DNA of 64,000 nt, from NCBI GenBank assembly GCA_037975125.1, contig JAJQOW010000179.1:95866-159865 (forward strand), read 5' to 3'. Numbering within the stretch: the first letter of the stretch is position 1; the number at the start of each line of letters is the position of its first letter. Positions 1 to 10,871 of this stretch are shown here, piece after piece. This DNA is from Latrodectus hesperus. Taxonomy: Eukaryota; Arthropoda; Arachnida; Araneae; Theridiidae. Position numbers and translations under genes: made by a program. The notes below the pieces were generated by a model, which ran no database searches, was not told where the DNA came from, and saw nothing but the letters and a program-made list of their open reading frames with translations.

Positions 1-59
1 TCGATTTTTGAAATAAAACAAAACAAAATTTTTTCATCAATAAACTTCACTAAATAATA

Positions 60-850
60 TAATTGCCATTACTATTAATGACTTCTTGCCAGCGAAAGGG
101 TAATTTGTATAGTCCATTTTCGAAAAATCTTCCCTCAATCATTTCATGCGAAAAACTGAAACAGTGCTTGATTGATTGATTCCTTCTTCATTTTTTCCTT
201 TCAAAAAATTCTGTCAAGGACAAAAACAAGTGGGAGTTGAAAGGAGACTGTGATGTATGGGATAGAATTTCCCAGCTTAGTTCTGCAATTTTAATGACGA
301 ACTCTTTCTTTGGTCTCTTTCTTGGGCCGTTGTCGTTCTCGTTTTTTAGACTGCTCCCTTTAAATTATCAGTGGTTAACAATACTTTTAAGAATTGAGCT
401 TTACATTCAATTTTTAATTCTCATAATGTATTTCAAATGTCCCAGCATATACACGACATTCTCTTATTCAGAATCAAATTTGTACTAGAGTTGTAAGGAC
501 TACGTTTTCCGCACAATATACCCTTTTCCTTACAATGTTTTCGTAGGTAATGAATCCACTTTTCATTCCCAATTATCATCCGATTCAAGATAGAGTCAAT
601 TTTGTTCCGAATAGGCAGAAATAGGCAAATGATGACTTGATCATCAAAATTTATCTGATTTAATTCATGTGGTGCCCATTTTGAATATTTCCACACCATA
701 TCTATTTTCAAAATAGGGTACCAAATAGTTTGGTGAGCTGAATTAAGCTTTCTGTGATATCGAGTGTAGTCAAAAAAGGATCTTTCTCTATGATTTTAAC
801 AACATCACTATCGATCAATGGACATAACTTTCTGGTAGACCCAATATTAT
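60..850 (-). pseudogene. Degenerate mariner transposase relic
   Basis: Read on the minus strand, several frames together resemble a mariner-family (DD34D) transposase, the enzyme that cuts and pastes the element at TA. The clearest block is at 433-711: a stretch like SILNRMIIGNEKWIHY, where intact mariners have an aspartate in place of the N of NEKW. Downstream (about 100-330 on the plus coordinates) pieces like LSWEILSH and HLFLSL match the region before the third catalytic residue, whose SPD motif is changed. There are stops and frameshifts throughout and no terminal repeats were found. It is an old dead copy. The family assignment rests on the spacing and order of these blocks recalled from the family. 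Confidence 0.6.
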
Positions 851-2227
851 TTATTAAATATTAAAAAATAATTATCACTATTCAAAATAAATTATTATAA
901 AATGTATTGAAAATACGCTTTATTTTTCTTCGTTTAATTTGATTTGATTTTATGAGATTTGTCTCTTTTTTCACGAGTCTTAATGAGAAGACAAAACTAT
1001 AGTTTTTCACCCACGTACTTCACTTTCATAAACATTCAATGTTTACGAAAGTGAAGAAATTTAAATAGATAAAAATAGTGAATATTATAAACGGATAAAA
1101 ATGTCGAACTTCTTACTTGTTTTATCAAAAAATATATATATAGTTTTGATAAATATATTTATAATAAATATTCTTCTTTTATATAATTAGTATCCAAATA
1201 TTTTAATCAAAATTCGTGAAACATTCCGTACATTTGGCTTACAGTTTCTATCTAGAATTTTTGTAGGAACGGAAAATCTACTTGCTGAAATTAAAACTAT
1301 CTCTATTTGGACTGATCAGGCAGTTCGACATTAATTATTGATTGATATATTTCTAAGCAAAGCAGGGAGCAGTGGTTGTGGGGTGCGCAAGATTGCGTGG
1401 ACTTTTACGCACAAGGGAATGTATTACTCTTTTTGTTAATTAGTGAACTTAAATAATTGTGCAAATTAGTCAAATGTTTCGTAGGAATAAAAGAATGCAC
1501 CATTAAGCAAAGACGTCACCATTTATTTTCATGAATTGATCAACTATTTATTACAGAGCACTTTTCCTCCAGTAAACGTGGTGTCAACTCTTCCTTTGTT
1601 TCATTCATTACCTCAGTATATTTCTATTGTCCTCAAAATGGATCAACAAACTGACACCTACGTTCAGATAATCATTGAATAAACAAATACTTGTTTTAGG
1701 AATCAATATTTCTAATCTCCATTGAGATAAGCATATTAAAAGAAAATAAGCTTGCCTGACGCCCAAACAATTACCTTATATAATATGATAAGATACAATT
1801 TAAAATTAAAATTTATTCACGTTTTACTCGTCTAAATTAGTTGCTTTTGACACTGTTATATTTATCATTTATTAGAAAATACAAAATCGATCATGTTTTG
1901 GAGCTACAACATATTACTTCCAAATTTTGAAATCAATGACTTAAATTTCCAATTATTACAAATCTTCGATTAGATATCTGGAAATACTCAGAAAAGTTTA
2001 AAGAAAATTAAAGGAAAAGTCTCAAAAAATAAAAATAAAAACGTGATACATTTAGACAAAAATATTAACAAGAAAACAATTCTCTTTAATACGCATTTAA
2101 TGAATGATAACAGTACATTTTCCGGATATTTAAGAAGCAGATACAACAAACACCACTTCAAAACAGTATAAACCTATTTTTACGTTTTTTGTAGATTTGA
2201 GATTAATAGAAATATTTTTCATGGATT
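851..2227. other. AT-rich DNA, no gene seen
   Basis: Low-complexity AT-rich sequence with no supported coding region. It holds only the 39-base palindrome annotated separately at 1018-1056. A slightly less AT-rich patch at 1360-1640 has no readable protein. Confidence 0.6.
1018..1056. repeat. 39-base near-perfect palindrome
   Basis: Two 19-base arms (starting cttcactttcataaac and ending gaaagtgaag) face each other across a single central base, with one mismatch. As DNA it could extrude as a cruciform; as RNA it would be a stem with almost no loop. No flanking target duplication or longer element was recognised. Confidence 0.8.
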
Positions 2228-2390
2228 CATAGACCGCATTTACATGTCACTAGTGAAGAAACCCTGAAAACACCCAAACATCCTCTTTTGATAGATGTCA
2301 TCTCCCATGGAATTGGGATCGAACTCCGAACCTTTCATTCCAAGAAATATATTCCACTATTGCGTCATAAACAAGAGTCGAAACAGATCA
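2228..2390 (-). mobile_element. Diverged tRNA-derived SINE (family C)
   Basis: On the minus strand a B-box-like block (gagttcgatccc) is followed by a body that reappears, in the other orientation, at 31,700-31,870. Shared stretches include ttcggagttcgatcccaatt, gatgtttg and tcactagtgaca. The two copies define a tRNA-derived family different from SINE-A and SINE-B in this window. Ends are not defined by a target duplication. Confidence 0.55.
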
Positions 2391-2470
2391 AATACAGTGT
2401 AATAACCTTTTTAATATTTTTTGCTTTCTGGATTATGCGTGTATATATCATGTATATAGTATATTATATA

Positions 2471-2473
<3 letters not shown>

Positions 2474-2520
<47 letters not shown>
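2474..2520. repeat. (TA)n microsatellite
   Basis: About 23 uninterrupted AT dinucleotides. Confidence 0.95.
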
Positions 2521-2521
<1 letters not shown>

Positions 2522-2525
2522 TCTA

Positions 2526-2690
2526 TAGTAGCACATTTGCTTTAGTATATTTACTAGCATCGATTAAACAGCCTAAAGCAACAGTAGCACAATTGCTTTA
2601 GGCTGTTTAATCGATGCTGGTTTCGAACTTATAACCCTTTATTTTAAAGAACGACGTTTGGATCTTGACCATGCAACCTAATTATTTTTT
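2526..2690 (-). mobile_element. Diverged tRNA-like SINE (family D)
   Basis: The minus strand reads as a tRNA-like head with a B-box-like aagttcgaaacc, homologous to the plus-strand copy at 31,465-31,600 (compare gtcgttctttaaaataaagg with gtcgttcttcaaaatgaagg). Part of the body (agtagcacaNttgctttag) occurs twice in direct orientation and once inverted, producing the hairpin listed at 2554-2620. Confidence 0.5.
2554..2620. repeat. Perfect 26-bp inverted repeat, 11-base loop
   Basis: Left arm 2556-2581 (begins agcatcgattaaac) is the exact reverse complement of right arm 2593-2618. One G.U and one G.C pair extend the stem to 28 in RNA form. The loop is 11 bases. Size and shape fit a microRNA-like hairpin, but the arm is part of a SINE body, so an inverted duplication by template switching is the simpler reading. 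Confidence 0.8.
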
Positions 2691-2699
2691 GACAAAATT

Positions 2700-5588
2700 A
2701 ATGACACCAAAATATTATCAATATGTTAAAGAAAGAATGCAAAAATTAATTTACATCTTTATAATCTTTCTCTATCTTATCTTTATATATTCTTAATTAT
2801 TACAAGCAATCAATAAGAATAATTACACGGTGTTTGGAATTTTACAAGAAAAATATTTCAAATTCATATGACTGAATAAAACCTTAAATACTTCGGCATT
2901 ATTAATCCATCATATGACATTAAATCAAAATTGCTTGGTTAATTAAGTATTTTGGTACCAGAACTATTACTGGGTATGCTGAGGCTGTTCTTCCGGCATT
3001 AAAATTTATCGAATTTTACTTTATAACGTACAAAACACTGTATGTAAAAAAATAATAAAAATAGAAACTAGCTGACTTTAGGTACTTGCACCAATTTTGG
3101 TGGAAACTATAAAATTTGATTTTTATTAAATGTAAATTCTTCATTGTAAAATGTAATGAGAGAATAAACTATAAGAGAATGTTTGTTTGAACACTGTCAA
3201 TTGAACACATAAGGTTACAGTCAGAAAATAAATTGTCAGTGTTCTGTTTACCATCAATGAACACATAACTAGGGGTGTTCATAGTGTCAATTATTCGCAA
3301 ACACTTTAAATAATATTTTTAATAAAGTTTAAAGGCTTATATCAAGGTATTAGTCAAGGTAAAAATACAACTTTTCGAATTTAAATGAGAAAATTTGTTT
3401 GGTAAATTTCTATTTTAATGTATTTAATTTTGATAATAAATTGCATTCAATTCATGGGATTTTGGTGAAAATGCTGCGCAATGGAAATTGGTTGCTGAAG
3501 CAATAATTAGATAATTTTTCAATAATCTCTGAAGTTTAGAAAGTAGACATTTTTTTGTTTAAATTATTGAAATAATGTATTTTTTTAATGTCGTCACACA
3601 CACACACAAATAAATTAAGGATGAAAACACGTAATTTTCATCTTAAAGTTGGCTAAGTATCTGGTATGGAAATCAAGTTATATAATCGGATATATTTTAG
3701 TCGGAACTTTCATTTTTATCAAAATATACGTGGACATGATAAATGGATACAAAAACATTCGCAGTATACGAAATTAATAATTAAGTCGTGAAATGGAAAA
3801 TTTGAGAGAGATTTAATCAAAATTTATTATTTCCAATGATTTCCAATAGTAAAATTTAAATGAGCTATTTTCCAAAAGTTTCGATATTGGGTGATGAATT
3901 GTGCCAAGGTATTGTCAAGCCAAGATTTCTCATCTGGCTTCTATTAGAAGCTCCATAACTTAACGGTGATCGAAGGATTTTTAATACAGATATTATGTCA
4001 ACATATGATGGGAAATTTTAAGGATATATGTCAACATACCAAGATAGAACTTTAAGAATCTATAATGAGGCTTTGAAAATCATATGAAAATAACAATTAA
4101 ATGTATTCATAAAAATAAGGCTGGTATGTTTAACGGCATGAGTAACATGCATGAAATTACTTCCTACATAATATTAAGGATTTGGATGGAATCTGCCTGT
4201 TTTGCAGAAAGGGATGACAATTTTCTTTATTTTTAAAAGGGGTAAATATTTAGTTTTTTTCTCTCTCTTATAAATATTAAAATTTTAACAGTCTTAATCT
4301 AAAAGCCAGACACAACCTGCTCTAAATTATTAAATCATCACTCGGCATGAATTTGAGTTATCACACACATTCAATTCCTTATATTGTTTGGGAATTTTTG
4401 AAGAAATTTATTTATTATATTAAAATAAATATCAAAATTCAAACAATTCAAAACATGTCCTTAGAGAATATTTTGTTCTTGAATGAATGTGTCTGACAAA
4501 ATATTAATAATTCTAACTCTAAATATTTAGTGTTATACGAAATTTTCATTAAAAATGACTATATTTCCACCAATATCGTATTCGTGAAAATCTTGGAAAA
4601 GACAATGATGATAGACTATCGAATTATCTCCGAAAAATTTAAAGAATATGACAGTAAAGGCAACCTACACATTGTGATTCATAAATCCAATTACATGTGT
4701 CTTGCAAACTAAGATTTAATGAAACTGGTTAACAGGTTCAAACCATAGAAAATCCAGACTAATGATAACTATTGAAACCTCATTGAATATCTTATCATTC
4801 TGTACTCATAGATACCACATTTTAGGGATTTTTCTCCTTTCAGATTATTATCTTTTCAATAAGAGTGATTGGTTAATTTTTTTACTTGAAATCCAAATAC
4901 GTAGATAAAATAAAATTGAAAACTTATTTATTTTATCCAATAAGTATTTTTAATGGGCATATTGTTCATTCACAATGTAAATATATATAGTAAGCATTAA
5001 TTGCCCATTCATCAACTTATACGAACACTTGATAAACGGATAATTAAATGTACATCAGATTTAACCAGAAAAAATGCACAATTATGCACATTTTAAAGGT
5101 GTATTTATAATGAATGATGTATACATTATTTTATACTACTTTTATCAATAATTTAACTCTTGACAATTTTAAATCCAAAATTTTTAATCAATTGAATGCA
5201 TATATTTTTAGTCATTCGTTTCTTGGCAGATTAATTTAAAATAACTTGCATTTCTCATGGGAATAACAAAACAAATCAACATATGTAAAACAATATGTGA
5301 CTCTGAATTTTATAACAATTTATTTTTTAAAACAAAAATGTAATAGTATTATTGTGCATATCATAATAAAAAATCAGTTGAATTTACAGTATTCATTTCG
5401 GTACATGATATTTATACATACATTCCGGATGCAGAGCAGTTTTGATGGTCTTAAACTGTACAATCATCTATCTATTCAAACACATTAAAAAATATTTGCC
5501 GCTGTGTCTAGTTAAAATCGGCCGAAGACAGTTTTTAAGCATATTAATATCCACCGCATTAATTACCTTCAGGAAATTCTTTTCATTG
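2700..5588. other. AT-rich DNA, no gene seen
   Basis: No coding region, RNA gene or bounded mobile element recognised. There is a short CA run near 3597. Small open frames here (for example at 4530 and 5297) have composition typical of chance frames in AT-rich DNA. Confidence 0.6.
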
Positions 5589-5589
5589 A

Positions 5590-5765
5590 AATTGCATCGT
5601 ATTTAAGTTTCACAATGGAGGAAACCCTGAAAACTGTCCCACTCAGATGTGTATGCAAAAGGCAGAAAACGCAACATTCCTCCCCCACTATTCAACAGTG
5701 ACACTAATCGAACCCAGGACATTATACCAAGAGGTGCATGCTATTTATAATGCCTTATAAGGTAT
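5590..5765 (-). mobile_element. Diverged tRNA-derived SINE (C-like)
   Basis: The minus strand has a tRNA-like head with B-box-like gggttcgattag and, beyond it, aggaaaccctgaaaac on the plus strand, which also occurs in the family-C copy at 2228-2390. It is old and poorly bounded. Confidence 0.4.
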
Positions 5766-6180
5766 ACATGCTAGTCTTTGTAGTTGTAAGTAGTTAGCTA
5801 TACGCTAAAGTAGATGTGAGATATATGCAAAATAAATACATGTACGGCGTCACCGTGTTCAAATTGTGCTTTTTTAGAGGGAAAGTTCTTGGTTACAATC
5901 GCAGTTACGATGGAACAGATGGATTTTAAGTTCCTCCCTTCTGCATGCAACTCTGCCGAGGTGGATACTTGAGAGTTTTCTGTGAGAGCAACGTGACAAA
6001 ACGGCCCAATATTATTTAATTTATAACATACGGCCACGTGGAAATCAATTTAGGCGGTATTAAATTACCTCAGAGTAGTACATTAGAATGCCTAACACGC
6101 GGTGGCAAAACATCACTCTCCTGTAAATCAACGGTGGCTGAGATGGAATCGTCTAAAGTGCGTCGTTTTATCACAAAATT
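5766..6180. other. Unassigned moderately GC-rich stretch
   Basis: Less AT-rich than its surroundings, with an E-box-like cacgtgg near 6034 and a 79-codon open frame on the minus strand (5798-6037) that resembles no family I know. It could be a decayed repeat or an exon relic; I cannot tell. Confidence 0.3.
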
Positions 6181-6778
6181 GCAGCAACTTATTTAATTTT
6201 TTTCATTAGATATAACTATTGTGAAATTGTGTGAATTACATATATTTGTTCTTAAACTTCCAATTGCAATATCAGAAAGTATGCGCTGGTGATGAAAATA
6301 CAAACCTGAGATTCATTAAATCGTTAAACGCTTTAAATGAAGTAAACGACCCAAATAAATAAAAACGAAGTAATAGTGGATATAGGACTATTTCGCACAA
6401 AAAGTGCTTTGACAAAGCCTACATGTTGAACTGTTAACAATAACTACCGATTCAAATCACATACACATAATAACAAAATAATAAATTTATTATAATTATT
6501 CCTATTAAATTAAAAGTATGATAAATAGGATACATGAATTTATTGAGACAAAATAAAGAACATGATATAATAAAGTGTTTTGCATTTTACCAAAGGCTGT
6601 TTTATGAATATAGTTAAGTTTTATAGCTACAGTTAAAAGTCAATTTATAAATAAAAATAAAATTGCAACGATAATAGTAAAAATGTTGATTAACAAAAAC
6701 AATATAATATGCAGTTCATTCTATTTTATCAATTATATATCATAAATATTTCAGGTTATCTCATTTTATAAAATTACA
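6181..6778. other. AT-rich DNA, nothing recognised
   Basis: No open frame of note and no bounded repeat. Confidence 0.5.
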
Positions 6779-7838
6779 AGTTGACCCAGCCACGCGTTGC
6801 AGTGGCTGAGTTTTTAAAATACATTGAATCAATTTTTTACTAATTCTTGGGTTCAATCAAATTAATATTTTCTAAAAAAATTTAGAATAGGTTCATTCAT
6901 AGGAGATTAAAAATAAAACGTTTCACCAAAATTTAATAGTAATAGGTAAAGTATCGAAATTTTGAAATTAAGCACAAATCAACATATACTTTCTGAATTT
7001 ACATTTTATTCATCTTATATTAAATTATAGTTTGTAATCAGTGACTTACTTATAAAATATACTATATAAATTAAAGACATCTAAAAATAAATTGTTATAA
7101 ATGAGGTAGATAACATTGACATCGAACTATTATTATTTTAATTTTAAATTATATTAAAACTAAAAATTTTTTCCTCGGCATTATACTGAAATAAAAAAAT
7201 TAAAATAATTTATCATTTGAATAAATAAATTAGATCAAAATGTTCTACTGAATAAATTAATAATTATCAAATTATAAAATAAAAATAAAAAATAATAAAA
7301 GGCTATCAAGAAATACTTACATATTTTCGAGGTGGTATGAAAATTAGTAGAGAAAAACAGTAATAAATAAAATTTTATTTTACTATTTATAATATTAAAA
7401 ATATTCAAACTGAATACTGCACAATAATAACACAATACAAAGTATAATTATGAAAATGATTCACGAAAAATTGTTATAGTATCATTATACATCATGAAAA
7501 TATATGTAAATTCTATATTTAACCACGCGCTTGCGCGCGCACGATAATTTTCTCAAAGATGGTATAATCTAGAAAAATAAACACGTCGCCATCTGCCGAA
7601 TACCTGTGCAACTTAGATGCTAAACCGCCATCTATTAGGAACTTACAGAACTAACCAAAAAAATAAAAAATAAAAATTTAGGGTTGTACTACCCCTAACA
7701 TTTAGGGGGATGAAAAATAGATGTTGGCCGATTCTCATAGATACCGGATAAGCACAAAAATTTCATCAAAATCGGTCAAGCCGTTTCGGAGGAGTATGGC
7801 AACGAAAACTGTGACACGAGAATTTTATATATTAGATT
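6779..7838 (+). mobile_element. Unclassified interspersed element
   Basis: The left end reads gttgacccagccacgcgttg. The right end reads atcaaaatcggtcaagccgt, then gtgacacgagaattttatat and attagatt. I recall arthropod repeats that begin with GTGACCCGGCCACGCGTTG-like sequence and end in this way, and the right end resembles a LINE 3' UTR. An internal CG-rich block (cacgcgcttgcgcgcgcac, about 7522) may be a second element boundary. No coding sequence was found. Class and exact ends are uncertain. Confidence 0.4.
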
Positions 7839-9217
7839 AGTTAACTTAAGTAGTATGCATAAATTAATCATAATGATATTTATAATTTTCTATATATAAT
7901 ATTTATTTCTTTATATTTGTAATAATATTTATAATAATGTAATTTTCTATAAATAATATTTTGATAAATCAAATAAAAGTAATGACAAATGATTATTCAG
8001 TTCATTTTTTTTCAAATTCTTTGTTTGAAATTTTTGTTGCATTGATTAGGATGTAATAATTAAACTGAAAATTGACAATCACTCTCAAATTTTATTTAAA
8101 AGATCAGAGATCAAGATTAAAGTTTTTAACAAATGCACACATGAACCAAATTTTTTACTGCATAAAAATCAATAAATCCATCTCTACAAGTTTTTCCATA
8201 ATTATCTTATGTATATAAATTTATTTATATTATTTTGAGTTCAGTTAAAAAATTTTAACAGCAAAATTTTTATTTCTATATTTTTTTCTTTTGTGGTAGA
8301 ATACAACACTGTACAATATATTAAGTAACATCGAAGTGAAATTTAATTAGAGATACAAATGCAAATGATTATAAAAATATACATTGATTTTCTTAATTAT
8401 TCTAAGTATCGAAAAAACTTAAATTTTTTGAAAAATATTTTTTGTGTAAAAACATTTTTGTGAATAATCTTCTGTATTTTAAGACAAATTAATGAATATC
8501 CTGACACATGATGTGCATATTGTGTTAGAATAAATTTAATAATTTTTAAAGATAATTTAATTTTTAAGTGATTTTCTGTATCTTTTAGAACCGAAAATAA
8601 TAAATACATTTGCTAAGCCTATATACAATAAACTTTTAAACATTACTTAATTGATTTCAAAGTAAAAAAAAAATTTTGAAGTACGAAATCAATGTTCCTG
8701 AACCATATAATAAAATTCTCACAATAGCTTGAAATCAAGAGTCACAGAATCTGTGATTATCGCTGAATTTAGTTAGTTTAGTGGAAAAGTTTAAGATTTC
8801 CAGAGTTATTTTAAAACGGTACTCAAACAGAGATTGGTGGGGGATCTATCTCATTTAATCAATAATCTAATTTTACACAAACTTCGAAGATGTAGTTGAA
8901 TTAAATTTTATACTATAAAATAATTTATCTATATTTTATTCTATAATAAAATTAAGCCTTCAGAAAATTAATATTTTCGAAATTTAATTAATTTTACCTA
9001 ATTCTTAAACCAAAAATAGAAACAGATACATAAAGATTATTAAGTAAATTTGATTTGTAAGAAAGCATTACAAATGCTCAAAAATGTATAGCAAAACAGC
9101 TAACTACGAAATGCACAAATATAAATCAAAATGCAAATAAGTATTTATAGGGATAACAGCTTTTCTTAAGTAAAGGTCTGAACTACTCAGGAACTTAATC
9201 CAGCGAAGTTCAGCTAT
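7839..9217. other. AT-rich DNA, nothing recognised
   Basis: No supported gene or bounded repeat. Composition changes abruptly at about 9200, where the GC-rich array begins. Confidence 0.55.
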
Positions 9218-9222
9218 ATCGT

Positions 9223-10690
9223 TACTTGAGTTCACGGGTCTGATTCCACATCAGGGACCCCGTGGAGTGAAGCTCAAGTGTCGTTGCATGAGCTCACGGG
9301 TCTGATTCCACATCAGGGACCCCGTGGAGTGAAGCTCAAGTGTCGTTGCATGAGCTCACGGGTCTGATTCCACATCAGGGACCCCGTGGAGTGAAGCTCA
9401 AGTGTCGTTGCATGAGCTCACGGGTCTGATTCCACATCAGGGACCCCGTGGAGTGAAGCTCAAGTGTCGTTGCATGAGCTCACGGGTCTGATTCCACATC
9501 AGGGACCCCGTGGAGTGAAGCTCAAGTGTCGTTGCATGAGCTCACGGGTCTGATTCCACATCAGGGACCCCGTGGAGTGAAGCTCAAGTGTCGTTGCATG
9601 AGCTCACGGGTCTGATTCCACATCAGGGACCCCGTGGAGTGAAGCTCAAGTGTCGTTGCATGAGCTCACGGGTCTGATTCCACATCAGGGACCCCGTGGA
9701 GTGAAGCTCAAGTGTCGTTGCATGAGCTCACGGGTCTGATTCCACATCAGGGACCCCGTGGAGTGAAGCTCAAGTGTCGTTGCATGAGCTCACGGGTCTG
9801 ATTCCACATCAGGGACCCCGTGGAGTGAAGCTCAAGTGTCGTTGCATGAGCTCACGGGTCTGATTCCACATCAGGGACCCCGTGGAGTGAAGCTCAAGTG
9901 TTCGTTGCATGAGCTCACGGGTCTGATTCCACATCAGGGACCCCGTGGAGTGAAGCTCAAGTGTCGTTGCATGAGCTCACGGGTCTGATTCCACATCAGG
10001 GACCCCGTGGAGTGAAGCTCAAGTGTCGTTGCATGAGCTCACGGGTCTGATTCCACATCAGGGACCCCGTGGAGTGAAGCTCAAGTGTTCGTTGCATGAG
10101 CTCACGGGTCTGATTCCACATCAGGGACCCCGTGGAGTGAAGCTCAAGGTGTCGTTGCATGAGCTCACGGGTCTGATTCCACATCAGGGACCCCGTGGAG
10201 TGAAGCTCAAGTGTCGTTGCATGAGCTCACGGGTCTGATTCCACATCAGGGACCCCGTGGAGTGAAGCTCAAGGTTCGTTGCATGAGCTCACGGGTCTGA
10301 TTCCACATCAGGGACCCCGTGGAGTGAAGCTCAAGATGTCGTTGCATGAGCTCACGGGTCTGATTCCACATCAGGGACCCCGTGGAGTGAAGCTCAAGTG
10401 TCGTTGCATGAGCTCACGGGTCTGATTCCACATCAGGGACCCCGTGGAGTGAAGCTCAAGGTTCGTTGCATGAGCTCACGGGTCTGATTCCACATTAGGG
10501 ACCCCGTGGAGTGAAGCTCAAGGTTCGTTGCATGAGCTCACGGGTCTGATTCCACATCAGGGACCCCGTGGAGTGAAGCTCAAGGTTCGTTGCATGAGCT
10601 CACGGGTCTGATTCCACATCAGGAACCCCGTGGAGTGAAGCTCAAGTGTCGTTGCATGAGCTCACGGGTCTGATTCCACATCAGGGACCC
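9223..10690. repeat. 62-bp palindromic minisatellite, 24 copies
   Basis: Tandem array in which tgattccacatcaggg starts at 9241 and recurs 24 times to 10671, at 62 or 63 bases. The unit is a 59-base core (cgttgcatgagctcacgg ... gtggagtgaagctcaag) plus a 3- or 4-base linker. 35 of 62 bases are G or C, against strongly AT-rich flanks. The core folds on itself: gagctcacggg and tctgat on the left pair, with bulges, with atcaggga and ccccgtgg-agtgaagctc on the right around tccac. Units are nearly identical. Differences inside complete cores are very few (cacattaggg near 10,494, aggaacccc near 10,621). The linker varies: tgt, tgtt, gtgt, gtt or atgt. The first copy has a diverged left half and the last is cut after cagggaccc. 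The open frames here on both strands are by-products. Confidence 0.95.
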
Positions 10691-10775
10691 TGCTAAGCAA
10701 AGGATTCTTGCTAAGCAAAGGATTCTTGGTAGAGCTCTTTACTGCTAAGCAAAGGATTCTTGGTAGAGCTCTTTT
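10691..10775. repeat. Short direct repeat after the array
   Basis: tgctaagcaaaggattctt starts at 10,691, 10,709 and 10,743. The last two copies extend through ggtagagctcttt (period 34), and the first is shortened to 18 bases. It abuts the truncated last unit of the 62-base array. Confidence 0.85.
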
Positions 10776-10871
10776 GAGCTGGGTACAGGGGAACTCCCTG
10801 GCATCAACATAAACAAACTCAAAGAAGAAGGATATACTCCTGTAGGAAAGTGCAACTGTGTGGTTAAATGA
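10776..10871 (+). other. Possible C-terminal coding relic
   Basis: Directly after the short repeat a frame runs to a TGA at 10,869-10,871, giving a tail that ends GKCNCVVK. An in-frame stop lies at 10,764. The sequence is less AT-rich than what follows, and tgggtacag at about 10,790 could be a splice acceptor. The final four residues CVVK have the spacing of a prenylation box but an atypical last residue. I do not recognise the protein. It may be chance. Confidence 0.25.

Noticed and set aside
5798..6037. 79-codon minus-strand frame in a GC-richer patch
   Set aside because: No recognisable motif, and its end runs into AT-rich DNA. Kept only as an unassigned stretch.
9303..9330. ctgattccacatcag in the 62-base unit looks like a tRNA-Trp anticodon arm (loop ttCCAca)
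   Set aside because: There is no T arm, no D arm and no acceptor stem around it, and the rest of the unit pairs differently. Most likely coincidence.
9996..10238. Open frames on both strands of the array (repeating HELTGLIPHQ and WNQTRELMQR)
   Set aside because: They exist only where 63-base units keep the frame. They are by-products of repeat length.
9223..10690. CRISPR-like appearance of the array
   Set aside because: The repeat is 59 of 62 bases, the linker is only 3-4 bases, there are no spacers or cas genes, and the DNA is eukaryotic.
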